From Acipenser ruthenus (lineage: Eukaryota > Chordata > Actinopteri > Acipenseriformes > Acipenseridae), in NCBI RefSeq assembly GCF_902713425.1, contig NC_081198.1, positions 20,381,188 to 20,445,187 of the forward strand: DNA of 64,000 nt, in the 5' to 3' direction. Shown one piece after another: positions 53,381 to 63,224 of this stretch (the first letter of the stretch is position 1; each line of letters starts with the position of its first letter). The notes under the pieces were generated by a model, which saw nothing but the letters and a program-made list of their open reading frames with translations, searched no databases and was not told the origin of the DNA. Both the position numbers and the translations under genes were made by a program.

Positions 53381-56300
53381 TTATTTCATCTTCACGTCCT
53401 GAAGTCCGGCGATCCTCCACTCCGCGCAGGCCTTGTCCTTCCCGAGGGTCCGGATGTCCAGAATTACAAAGTCCTTGATAAGAGTTTGTGCCCTTCTGGT
53501 CGTGGTTATAGTGTCTAGCTCCTGCTTGTGATAGACACAGACGTTACGGCCTTCCCACAGGATCTGCTTGACAACATTGATGACACGCCAAACGCACTTA
53601 GCTGTGCTGGTAGTGATTCCTCCCGCAGGCCCATAGAGCACAGTCTCAGCGGTCATCTTGGCCGTGTCAGCAAACCTGTTTAGGAAGACAGAGACAGAGA
53701 GCCAGACACTGCCAGCCACATCACATTCCCAGAAGATATGGGCTGGTGTTTCTCTCTTGCGGCACTTTGCATAGGGGCATGTTTCTACTTGGGCTAGTCC
53801 CCTCCTGAACATGAACGCTCGAGTGGGGAGTGCACTGTGGACGGTGTTCCATGCTATATCCTTCTGGACATTACTGAGGCAGCTGTGAGACACATTCTCC
53901 CAGATTTTTTGGCTTTGGGTGAGGGAGAAAGTAGCTACTTTTTCAATTTCCTGGGAACCGGCAAGATATTTAGTTACAGCCTTGTATTCCCAGGAGGCCA
54001 ATTTTGCTTTATCTAAGCCCAATTTATATATAGTGTCCCTTAAGGTTCTATAATACAATGGGGGGTCCCAGGAGTACGGCACGGTGTTATCAATAGTGCA
54101 GAGGCCCAAGGCCCTGAGACAGGTGGCAAAATAGAAACGATTCATGTAACATACCTTCCTGTCCAGGGCCTGGATGTTCTTGATAGTTTGCGTGAGCCCC
54201 TGCACTCGGGTGAGCTGCACAACGTCCGGGACCCCCTTACCTCCCTTCTTGTCGGCTTTACTCAGGGTGGCTCGTTTTACCCTCTCCATCTTGCTGCCCC
54301 AGATAAAGCGGTGGATAATGCGGTCCACCACTTTTTTGGTGGTCCTGTCTGGGGGAAAGATTTTTCCTACATAAGAGAGGATGGGGAACAGTATAGACTT
54401 GGTTATTAATACTCTACCCGTCATTGTTAAGGATCTTGTGCTCCATCCGCCAATCTTTTTACGGACCTGGTTAATGGCCGCCGTCCAGCTCTGGGCCCCC
54501 GAGCTATTGTTCTCGAAAATGAGGCCCAGAATCTTGATTTTGTCCTTTTTGACAGGGTACATGTCCGACAGTTCCCTATCTACCTGCCAATTTTTAGACA
54601 CGTAGACTTCGCTCTTGGACTTATTAATCACTGCCCTGGTCGCCGTGCAGTACTTCCCAAGGATATTACTAATCCGAGGTACCGACGATGTGTTGGTGCA
54701 AATGAGTGACACATCGTCCATATATGCTGTTGTTTTGACCTGGACCCCGTTGGATCCAGGCAGCTGGAAACCAGTTATATTGGTATCCCTACTAATTGCC
54801 TGCAGGAGGGGTTCAATGCACACGACATATAGCAGTGGGGATAGTGGGCAACCCTGTCTGACCCCTGACTGGATAGATATTTTACCAGTCAGGTGCCTGT
54901 TCACCAAGACTCGGGTACTAATGTTTGTATATATGGTTTTAACCCACTCCCTAAGTCCAGGAGCGAATTTCATCTGGTCCATCACTTTGTACATATATTC
55001 ATGGCTTACCCTATCGAACGCCTTCTCCTGGTCAAGGTTGAACAGGCAGAGGGGATGGTTCCGTTCTCTAGAATAAGCCAGAATGTCCCTTGTTAACATT
55101 AAAATATCCGTGATGGACCTCCCTGGGACGCCACAAGCCTGGTCGGGGCCAATGACCAAAGGGAGGTGTACTTGTAGCCGGAGCATCAGAGCTTTGGCTA
55201 GTATCTTGTAATCCACGCAAAGGAGGCTGATTGGGCGCCAATTCCGTAGATCTTTAACTTCCCCTTTCTTATGAAGGAGAGTAATTACACTCTCCCGCAT
55301 AGAAGGGCCCAACCGCTTCTCCCTGTAGACCGCTCTGTAGACCTCCGCTAAATGGACTTTTAGCGTGTCCCAAAAAAGATGGTAATACTCACCCGGGATG
55401 CCATCTGGACCTGGCGTCTTACCGGTGTTCATGGTCTTAACCGCCTGGGTGAGCTCCTCCAGCGTGAGTTCTGGGTCCTTCTCCTCCTCCTCGTCGTCCT
55501 GCACTGAGTCAGGCTCCAACTGGCTCAGGAGCCACTCTATCAGGGTGTCATCTGTAGCTTTGATGTTATACAGGTCCCTATAGAAGTTCTCTACCACTTT
55601 TTTCACTCCCTCACTATCCTCTACTATCCTCCCCCTGCTGTCGAGCATGGAGGACATCAAGTGCCGCTTCTCCCTCGTTTTCTGGAAGAAGAAGCGAGTA
55701 CACTTTTCATCTTCCTCCATTTTTTGCACTTTTGCATTGTGCATGACCTTTCGTTGTTCCTCCCTACAAAGCACTGAAAGATCTAGCTTGGTCTGGGCTA
55801 TCTCGTCGCTTACAGGGAACCCCCGAAGCTGAAGCAGGCTCAGACGCTGGAGGGCAGCATTCAGGTATTTATATTTGGCCCTCCTTTCTTTTGCTTTCCT
55901 CTTGCCTGCTGCTATGAAATAACCCTTAGTTCTGATTTTGACCATCTCCCACCACTCTATAGGGGAGTTGAATAGGTCACGCAAAGTGGTCCACTCAACA
56001 AGCCTGCTCTTATAGGCTGCAGCTATGGAGGGGTCATCGAGTAAGGAGGTGTTTAATTTCCAGACCCCTGACCCCATCTGGGAGGTCTGAGGGACCTGCA
56101 ATGTTACCTGCAGGAGCCTATGGTCAGAGAAGAAGACGGCCTGGGTGTCTACTGCCGTCTTCGTAAGGGAGCTGGTATGCAGGACGAGATCTATACGGGA
56201 GAAGGAGGTCCCAGATGAGCTCACCCAGGTAAAGGGAGGCACCAGGTCCTTACCTGCATCACACAGGGAGAAATCAGATATTATGGAGGACAAAACTCTA

Positions 56301-56824
56301 CTAGAGCGGTCGTTGCGTGGCCTGCTCCGGTCTACGTCCCTCAGAGCACAATTGAAGTCACCTGACACGATGACGGGTACGTTCCCCAGCAGGAGTGGAC
56401 GCAGCTGTGGAAAAAATTGAACTCTTTCGTTTTGGTTAGTGGGTGCGTAGACATTGACCAGTCTGAGGGGAGTGTTGTTGTATGTCACATCCACGCTCAG
56501 AATTCTACCAGGTTCTACCTCCCTGCTGCTGCGGGAGGTAATAAATGGGTTTTTAAACAGGATACCTACTCCGTCGGCTCTGGCTATGTTGGAGCCCGAC
56601 CAGAAGGAGTCCCCCAGGGTCCAACTCTCCTTCAGGTCCCTATAATCAGGGCTCGACGAAATACCACACTCCTGCAGAAAGATGAGATCTGCTTTCAAGT
56701 TAGCTAGATAGTTTAGTACATCAAATCTTTTTTGTGTCTCCCTGATGCTCCTGACATTAACAGACACACATATCAGGGCCATCAGGGTAGCTAACAAGAA
56801 AAGGAGTCGCTGCGTCCACCCCAT
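53381..56824 (-). CDS. H3 ORF2, intact APE endonuclease-reverse transcriptase, 1147 aa
   Basis: Same length and frame as H2 ORF2 with roughly twenty amino-acid differences by eye, for example WLLSQ/WFLSQ, AISRD/AIRRD, TATRAV/TATGAV and ITTST/IDTST. All endonuclease motifs (LQECG, SGDFNC, SRIDL, SDH), YMDD and the C-terminal CPYAKC...HIFWEC are retained. It begins 5 nt after the ORF1 stop. Two uninterrupted copies of an 1147-codon frame imply recent mobility under selection. Confidence 0.95.
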   Translation of the reverse strand: MGWTQRLLFLLATLMALICVSVNVRSIRETQKRFDVLNYLANLKADLIFLQECGISSSPDYRDLKESWTLGDSFWSGSNIARADGVGILFKNPFITSRSSREVEPGRILSVDVTYNNTPLRLVNVYAPTNQNERVQFFPQLRPLLLGNVPVIVSGDFNCALRDVDRSRPRNDRSSRVLSSIISDFSLCDAGKDLVPPFTWVSSSGTSFSRIDLVLHTSSLTKTAVDTQAVFFSDHRLLQVTLQVPQTSQMGSGVWKLNTSLLDDPSIAAAYKSRLVEWTTLRDLFNSPIEWWEMVKIRTKGYFIAAGKRKAKERRAKYKYLNAALQRLSLLQLRGFPVSDEIAQTKLDLSVLCREEQRKVMHNAKVQKMEEDEKCTRFFFQKTREKRHLMSSMLDSRGRIVEDSEGVKKVVENFYRDLYNIKATDDTLIEWLLSQLEPDSVQDDEEEEKDPELTLEELTQAVKTMNTGKTPGPDGIPGEYYHLFWDTLKVHLAEVYRAVYREKRLGPSMRESVITLLHKKGEVKDLRNWRPISLLCVDYKILAKALMLRLQVHLPLVIGPDQACGVPGRSITDILMLTRDILAYSRERNHPLCLFNLDQEKAFDRVSHEYMYKVMDQMKFAPGLREWVKTIYTNISTRVLVNRHLTGKISIQSGVRQGCPLSPLLYVVCIEPLLQAISRDTNITGFQLPGSNGVQVKTTAYMDDVSLICTNTSSVPRISNILGKYCTATRAVINKSKSEVYVSKNWQVDRELSDMYPVKKDKIKILGLIFENNSSGAQSWTAAINQVRKKIGGWSTRSLTMTGRVLITKSILFPILSYVGKIFPPDRTTKKVVDRIIHRFIWGSKMERVKRATLSKADKKGGKGVPDVVQLTRVQGLTQTIKNIQALDRKVCYMNRFYFATCLRALGLCTIDNTVPYSWDPPLYYRTLRDTIYKLGLDKAKLASWEYKAVTKYLAGSQEIEKVATFSLTQSQKIWENVSHSCLSNVQKDIAWNTVHSALPTRAFMFRRGLAQVETCPYAKCRKRETPAHIFWECDVAGSVWLSVSVFLNRFADTAKMTAETVLYGPAGGITTSTAKCVWRVINVVKQILWEGRNVCVYHKQELDTITTTRRAQTLIKDFVILDIRTLGKDKACAEWRIAGLQDVKMK

Positions 56825-56829
56825 AGCGA

Positions 56830-57818
56830 CTATGATTGGGAGGTCGGGACACTCTTCCTACTCTTAGCTCTACGCTTGCTTCGAGGGGGCTTGGGCTTAT
56901 TTGCAACTCCCATCACCCCTGAGAAGGTACTCACTGCTGCCTCGTCCAAGAAGGCACCGTCTTTATATGCACAGTACGTGGAGTTGTTGGGGCTATTCAA
57001 CTCCCACAAGGTAAGTCTGGTGGAACTTGCTCAGGGCCCCTCGGAACGTGTGGGTCAGCTTTGTCCTGGGGGGGTTATGACAGACAGCATTCTTTGGCTG
57101 TTACCGTCTGTTGAGTTGGAGCTGTTAGCAGACTTCTGGCTTACCGCGTCCAGGGGTATTCCCATGTCCTCCAGTGCTGTATCTAGGAGGACCTCTGGGG
57201 GCCCCTGGTTTTGCCCATACAAGGGAGGGGGTCAAGGATGCTTTGAAGGGAGGCCCTTCGCTTGAAGAGGGTCATTGCTACCGAGGTACTGCTGGTCAGG
57301 GAAGGTGTTGACCCCGACCTCTCCCTCGGTGCATTAGTGAACACCTCTTCTGCGAGGTGTGCTAGGGTTTGTGCCAACGACTGGGAAGGCTGGCTGGGGA
57401 TGCCCTGGCTGGCTGCTACCTGCCCACTAGGCGGCAGTGTAGCCGTCCCACTCGCCTCCGTCTCTGCCTGCGAGGGCAAGACTGGGGACTTTGTGTGGAC
57501 ATTAGCTGGTTTTGGATTTATGGGGGCCACCTGCAACTTGCTGTCTTTGATCCTGATCTTCTTTCTTTTCCCCCCCTCGTCTCTACCCTTTCTTTTCCCC
57601 ACCCTCTGCTGGTTCTTCACTCCCTTCCCCTCCTTCTCACTCTCACTTTCACTGTCGCTTTCGCTTTCCTCCCCCACGGACTCAATCCTTATGGCGTCAT
57701 AACGAGAGCCGAGGGGGAGTGCTGGCGCTGAGAGGGCCCTACTCAGGGGGGGGCCGCTGCTGGGTCCGGGCTCCCTCCCTGCCTCGTGTTCTGCATCAGA
57801 GGAGCTACTGGAGGAGCT
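56830..57818 (-). pseudogene. H3 ORF1, C-terminal part, truncated
   Basis: Starts inside the Ser/Glu-rich middle region (SSSSSDAEHEAGREPG). In-frame through the C run where H2 breaks, but interrupted near 57195 by a small length change (CTCTGGGGG versus CTCTAGGGGG) and near 57065 by a shorter G run. The N-terminal domain and knuckles are absent. Confidence 0.85.
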
Positions 57819-57880
57819 AGATATTAAACTGATAAGAACAGATACTACACTTGATCTTAGCCAAAAGGCCGAGAAGCGAT
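57819..57880 (-). pseudogene. RNU2: U2 5' portion (nt 1-62) upstream of H3
   Basis: Wild-type U2 nt 1-62 with an intact promoter to the right. Forms one split gene with 52600-52733. Confidence 0.9.
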
Positions 57881-58495
57881 GGCGACTTGGCCCTTGCCCG
57901 GGGCCCCCCAGCCCGGACGGCACAGGGGGATTCAAAGGTGGGTGCAAAATTTCAAGCACAAGCAGACCCCCAAAAAACGGGCTGCTGCTTCCAGAGGGGA
58001 AATGTGCAATTTAAGCAGGAGAAAACAAAACAAAGCAAAAACACACACATAACACCAAAAACAAAACATAAACTGGCGGAGTGCGTCTTACAAATAGTCA
58101 TGCCAAGCTGCTATGCTGTGCAAGGTGCCTTGGGTAACTACAACTGTGCCTCGCTGGCTGGCTGGCTAAGAAGGACCTGGCATAGGGACATGTTCCAGCA
58201 CACTTGTCTGGTTAGCTGCATGCTCCCAGGAAACAACCTGCTGCTGTCTACATCATCACCTCATGTGAATAAAAGAAAGAAAGACAGCAAGAAAGAAAGA
58301 GAGAAAGAAAGAGAGAAAGAGAGAAAGAAAGAGAGAAAGAAAGAAAGAGAGAAAGAAAGAAAGAGAGAAAGAAAAAAAAAAGAAGTAAAACGGCGGGAAA
58401 ACTTGCATCAACACTGGCACTCTCCCTCCAGCAGGGGTAGACAAAATGCTCACAGGAGAGATCCAGATCTGACTTTGACCAACGTTAGAGAAAGG

Positions 58496-58682
58496 TGTGC
58501 ACCGTTCCCGGAGGTACTGCAATACCGGGCCGATGCGTGGAGTGGACGGAGCAAGCCCCTGTTCCATCTCCCGATTCCAAAAATCAATTTAATATATGGT
58601 CCCCTGATAGGGGACGTATCAGATATTAAACTGATGAGAACAGATACTACACTTGATCTTAGCTAAAAGGCCGAGAAGCGAT
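58496..58682 (-). ncRNA. RNU2: U2 snRNA, complete, two substitutions
   Basis: 187 nt. Differences from consensus: G19 to A (plus AGCTAAAAGG) and T47 to C (plus CTGATGAGAAC). The first lies in the U2/U6 pairing neighbourhood, the second at the base of stem-loop IIa. Promoter and 3' box present. Confidence 0.93.
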
Positions 58683-59270
58683 GGCGACTTGGCCCTTGCC
58701 CGGGGCCCCCCAGCCCGGACGGCACAGGGGGATTCAAAGGTGGGTGCAAAATTTCAAGCACAAGCAGACCCCCAAAAAACGGGCTGCTGCTTCCAGAGGG
58801 GAAATGTGCAATTTAAGCAGGAGGAAACAAAACAAAGCAAAAACACACACATAACACCAAAAACAAAACATAAACTGGCGGAGTGCGTCTTACAAATAGT
58901 CATGCCAAGCTGCTATGCTGTGCAAGGTGCCTTGGGTAACTACAACTGTGCCTCGCTGGCTGGCTGGCTTGCTAAGAAGGTCCTGGCATAGGGACATGTT
59001 CCACCACACTTGTCTGGTTAGCTGCATGCTCCCAGGAAACAACCTGCTGCTGTCTACATCATCACCACATGTGAATAAAAGAAAGAAAGACAGCAAGAAA
59101 GAAAGAGAGAAAGAAAGAGAGAAAGAGAGAAAGAAAGAAAGAGAAAGAAAAAAAAAGAAGTAAAACGGCGGGAAAACTTGCATCAACACTGGCACTCTCC
59201 CTCCAGCAGGGGTAGACAAAATGCTAACAGGAGAGATCCAGATCTGACTTTGACCAACGTTAGAGAAAGG

Positions 59271-59457
59271 TGTGCACCGTTCCCAGAGGTACTGCAATAC
59301 CGGGCCGATGCGTGGAGTGGACGGAGCAAGCCCCTGTTCCATCTCCCGATTCCAAAAATCAATTTAATATATGGTCCCCTGATAGGGGACGTATCAGATA
59401 TTAAACTGATAAGAACAGATACTACACTTGATCTTAGCCAAAAGGCCGAGAAGCGAT
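59271..59457 (-). ncRNA. RNU2: U2 snRNA, complete, one substitution in the 3' stem
   Basis: 187 nt with one change in stem-loop IV (plus TTCCCAGAGG for TTCCCGGAGG). Also a change in the downstream flank (ATGCTAACAG). PSE-like element, distal element and 3' box in place. Confidence 0.94.
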
Positions 59458-60062
59458 GGCGACTTGGCCCTTGCCCGGGGCCCCCCAGCCCGGACGGCAC
59501 AGGGGGATTCAAAGGTGGGTGCAAAATTTCAAGCACAAGCAGACCCCCAAAAAAAATGGGCTGCTGCTTCCAGAGGGGAAATGTGCAATTTAAGCAGGAG
59601 AAAACAAAACAAAGCAAAAACACACACATAACACCAAAAACAAAACATAAACTGGCGGAGTGCGTCTTACAAATAGTCATGCCAAGCTGCTATGCTGTGC
59701 AAGGTGCCTTGGGTAACTACAACTGTGCCTCGCTGGCTGGCTGGCTTGCTAAGAAGGTCCTGGCATAGGGACATGTTCCACCACACTTGTCTGGTTAGCT
59801 GCATGCTCCCAGGAAACAACCTGCTGCTGTCTACATCATCACCACATGTGAATAAAAGAAAGAAAGACAGCAAGAAAGAAAGAGAGAAAGAAAGAGAGAA
59901 AGAGAGAAAGAAAGAGAGAAAGAAAGAAAGAGAGAAAGAAAAAAAAAAGAAGTAAAACGGCGGGAAAACTTGCATCAACACTGGCACTCTCCCTCCAGCA
60001 GGGGTAGACAAAATGCTCACAGGAGAGATCCAGATCTGACTTTGACCAACGTTAGAGAAAGG

Positions 60063-60249
60063 TGTGCACCGTTCCCGGAGGTACTGCAATACCGGGCCGA
60101 TGCGTGGAGTGGACGGAGCAAGCCCCTGTTCCATCTCCCGATTCCAAAAATCAATTTAATATATGGTCCCCTGATAGGGGACGTATCAGATATTAAACTG
60201 ATAAGAACAGATACTACACTTGATCTTAGCCAAAAGGCCGAGAAGCGAT
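60063..60249 (-). ncRNA. RNU2: U2 snRNA, complete, consensus
   Basis: 187 nt identical to the array consensus by eye, with promoter elements and 3' box. The spacer upstream (60250-60850) carries private variants (ACAGGCTGCTGC, GCAATAACAC, GGCAGAGTG) shared only with the unit at 62622-63224. Confidence 0.95.
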
Positions 60250-60647
60250 GGCGACTTGGCCCTTGCCCGGGGCCCCCCAGCCCGGACGGCACAGGGGGAT
60301 TCAAAGGTGGGTGCAAAATTCCAAGCACAAGCAGACCCCCAAAAAACAGGCTGCTGCTTCCAGAGGGGAAATGTGCAATTTAAGCAGGAGGAAACAAAAC
60401 AAAGCAATAACACACACATAACACCAAAAACAAAACATAAACTGGCAGAGTGCGTCTTACAAATAGTCATGCCAAGCTGCTATGCTGTGCAAGGTGCCTT
60501 GGGTAACTACAACTGTGCCTCGCTGGCTGGCTGGCTTGCTAAGAAGGTCCTGGCATAGGGACATGTTCCACCACACTTGTCTGGTTAGCTGCATGCTCCC
60601 AGGAAACAACCTGCTGCTGTCTACATCATCACCACATGTGAATAAAA

Positions 60648-60738
60648 GAAAGAAAGACAGCAAGAAAGAAAGAGAGAAAGAAAGAGAGAAAGAGAGAAAG
60701 AAAGAGAGAAAGAAAGAAAGAGAGAAAGAAAAAAAAGA
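60648..60738 (-). repeat. (GAAA/GAGA)n microsatellite, representative copy
   Basis: Mixed GAAA and GAGA tetramers of about 70-110 bp lie roughly 110 bp downstream of every U2 3' end (CT-rich on the U2 sense strand). The human RNU2 array also contains a CT microsatellite. It is the landing site of element B. Confidence 0.9.
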
Positions 60739-60822
60739 AGTAAAACGGCGGGAAAACTTGCATCAACACTGGCACTCTCCCTCCAGCAGGGGTAGACAAA
60801 ATGCTCACAGGAGAGATCCAGA

Positions 60823-60838
60823 TCTGACTTTGACCAAC
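60823..60838 (-). terminator. 3' box of U2 gene 60851-61037
   Basis: Minus strand GTTGGTCAAAGTCAGA starts 13 nt after the U2 3' end and fits the snRNA 3' box GTTTN0-3AAARNNAGA except for one base. It directs Integrator-dependent 3' end formation. The same block follows every U2 3' end here. Confidence 0.8.
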
Positions 60839-60850
60839 GTTAGAGAAAGG

Positions 60851-61037
60851 TGTGCACCGTTCCCGGAGGTACTGCAATACCGGGCCGATGCGTGGAGTGG
60901 ACGGAGCAAGCCCCTGTTCCATCTCCCGATTCCAAAAATCAATTTAATATATGGTCCCCTGATAGGGGACGTATCAGATATTAAACTGATAAGAACAGAT
61001 ACTACACTTGATCTTAGCCAAAAGGCCGAGAAGCGAT
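60851..61037 (-). ncRNA. RNU2: U2 snRNA, complete, consensus
   Basis: 187 nt, array consensus. Taken as the reference copy for the promoter and 3' box positions given separately: PSE-like 61083-61101, octamer-like 61245-61252, SPH-like 61276-61293, 3' box 60823-60838. Confidence 0.95.
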
Positions 61038-61082
61038 GGCGACTTGGCCCTTGCCCGGGGCCCCCCAGCCCGGACGGCACAG

Positions 61083-61101
61083 GGGGATTCAAAGGTGGGT
61101 G
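61083..61101 (-). promoter_or_regulatory. PSE-like element of U2 gene 60851-61037
   Basis: Minus strand CACCCACCTTTGAATCCCC at -46 to -64, matching the position and the CACC...TTGAAT core of vertebrate snRNA proximal sequence elements, the SNAPc binding site. Conserved in every spacer of the window. Confidence 0.7.
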
Positions 61102-61244
61102 CAAAATTCCAAGCACAAGCAGACCCCCAAAAAACGGGCTGCTGCTTCCAGAGGTGAAATGTGCAATTTAAGCAGGAGAAAACAAAACAAAGCAAAAACA
61201 CACACATAACACCAAAAACAAAACATAAACTGGCGGAGTGCGTC

Positions 61245-61293
61245 TTACAAATAGTCATGCCAAGCTGCTATGCTGTGCAAGGTGCCTTGGGTA
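61245..61293 (-). promoter_or_regulatory. Distal element: octamer-like and SPH-like sites
   Basis: At -208 to -256: an octamer-like TTACAAAT (6 of 8 to ATGCAAAT) at 61245-61252, and on the minus strand TACCCAAGGCACCTTGCA (61276-61293), which fits 14 of 18 positions of the SPH/ZNF143 consensus as I recall it. Vertebrate snRNA enhancers sit near -220 and combine these two sites. Confidence 0.55.
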
Positions 61294-61641
61294 ACTACAA
61301 CTGTGCCTCGCTGGCTGGCTGGCTTGCTAAGAAGGTCCTGGCATAGGGACATGTTCCACCACACTTGTCTGGTTAGCTGCATGCTCCCAGGAAACAACCT
61401 GCTGCTGTCTACATCATCACCACATGTGAATAAAAGAAAGAAAGACAGCAAGAAAGAAAGAGAGAAAGAAAGAGAGAAAGAGAGAAAGAAAGAGAGAAAG
61501 AAAGAAAGAGAGAAAGAAAGAAAAAAAGAAGTAAAACGGCGGGAAAACTTGCATCAACACTGGCACTCTCCCTCCAGCAGGGGTAGACAAAATGCTCACA
61601 GGAGAGATCCAGATCTGACTTTGACCAACGTTAGAGAAAGG

Positions 61642-61828
61642 TGTGCACCGTTCCCAGAGGTACTGCAATACCGGGCCGATGCGTGGAGTGGACGGAGCAA
61701 GCCCCTGTTCCATCTCCCGATTCCAAAAATCAATTTAATATATGGTCCCCTGATAGGGGACGTATCAGATATTAAACTGATAAGAACAGATACTACACTT
61801 GATCTTAGACAAAAGGCCGAGAAGCGAT
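61642..61828 (-). ncRNA. RNU2: U2 snRNA, complete, G20 substituted
   Basis: 187 nt. Plus GATCTTAGACAAAAGG gives U2 G20 to U, in the region that pairs with U6 next to the branch-site sequence. One further change in the 3' stem (plus TTCCCAGAGG). Promoter and 3' box present. Whether this copy works is uncertain. Confidence 0.92.
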
Positions 61829-62434
61829 GGCGACTTGGCCCTTGCCCGGGGCCCCCCAGCCCGGACGGCACAGGGGGATTCAAAGGTGGGTGCAAAATTC
61901 CAAGCACAAGCAGACCCCCAAAAAACGGGCTGCTGCTTCCAGAGGGGAAATGTGCAATTTAAGCAGGAGGAAACAAAACAAATCAAAAACACACACATAA
62001 CACCAAAAACAAAACATAAACTGGCGGAGTGCGTCTTACAAATAGTCATGCCAAGCTGCTATGCTGTGCAAGGTGCCTTGGGTAACTACAACTGTGCCTC
62101 GCTGGCTGGCTGGCTTGCTAAGAAGGTCCTGGCATAGGGACATGTTCCACCACACTTGTCTGGTTAGCTGCATGCTCCCAGGGAACAACCTGCTGCTGTC
62201 TACATCATCACCACATGTGAATAAAAGAAAGAAAGACAGCAAGAAAGAAAGAGAGAAAGAAAGAGAGAAAGAGAGAAAGAAAGAGAGAAAGAAAGAAAGA
62301 AAGATAGAAAGAAAAAAAAAGAAGTAAAACGGCGGGAAAACTTGCATCAACACTGGCACTCTCCCTCCAGCAGGGGTAGACAAAATGCTCACAGGAGAGA
62401 TCCAGATCTGACTTTGACCAACGTTAGAGAAAGG

Positions 62435-62621
62435 TGTGCACCGTTCCCGGAGGTACTGCAATACCGGGCCGATGCGTGGAGTGGACGGAGCAAGCCCCTG
62501 TTCCATCTCCCGATTCCAAAAATCAATTTAATATATGGTCCCCTGATAGGGGACGTATCAGATATTAAACTGATAAGAACAGATACTACACTTGATCTTA
62601 GCCAAAAGGCCGAGAAGCGAT
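62435..62621 (-). ncRNA. RNU2: U2 snRNA, complete, consensus
   Basis: 187 nt, array consensus with all promoter parts. The spacer upstream is the twin of 60250-60850. Confidence 0.95.
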
Positions 62622-63224
62622 GGCGACTTGGCCCTTGCCCGGGGCCCCCCAGCCCGGACGGCACAGGGGGATTCAAAGGTGGGTGCAAAATTCCAAGCAC
62701 AAGCAGACCCCCAAAAAACAGGCTGCTGCTTCCAGAGGGGAAATGTGCAATTTAAGCAGGAGGAAACAAAACAAAGCAATAACACACACATAACACCAAA
62801 AACAAAACATAAACTGGCAGAGTGCGTCTTACAAATAGTCATGCCAAGCTGCTATGCTGTGCAAGGTGCCTTGGGTAACTACAACTGTGCCTCGCTGGCT
62901 GGCTGGCTTGCTAAGAAGGTCCTGGCATAGGGACATGTTCCACCACACTTGTCTGGTTAGCTGCATGCTCCCAGGAAACAACCTGCTGCTGTCTACATCA
63001 TCACCACATGTGAATAAAAGAAAGAAAGACAGCAAGAAAGAAAGAGAGAAAGAAAGAGAGAAAGAGAGAAAGAAAGAGAGAAAGAAAGAAAGAGAGAAAG
63101 AAAAAAAAAAGAAGTAAAACGGCGGGAAAACTTGCATCAACACTGGCACTCTCCCTCCAGCAGGGGTAGACAAAATGCTCACAGGAGAGATCCAGATCTG
63201 ACTTTGACCAACGTTAGAGAAAGG

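Larger units (their letters stand above)
52734..57818 (-). mobile_element. Element H3: stem-loop IIa-site LINE, 5'-truncated in ORF1, intact ORF2
   Basis: Flanked by a 9-bp direct repeat AGATATTAA (52725-52733 and 57819-57827), equal to U2 nt 54-62. The element is cut in the Ser-rich middle of ORF1 and lacks the 5' leader. Both U2 halves are present, so this is a clean target-primed insertion splitting one U2 gene. The 3' UTR is 647 bp and near-identical to H2. Confidence 0.94.

Noticed and set aside
58256-58567. Minus-strand frames beginning MEQGLAPSTPRIGPVLQYL with a Phe/Leu/Ser-rich tail
   Set aside because: Translation of U2 itself and the CT-rich microsatellite. The apparent membrane segments are microsatellite artefacts.
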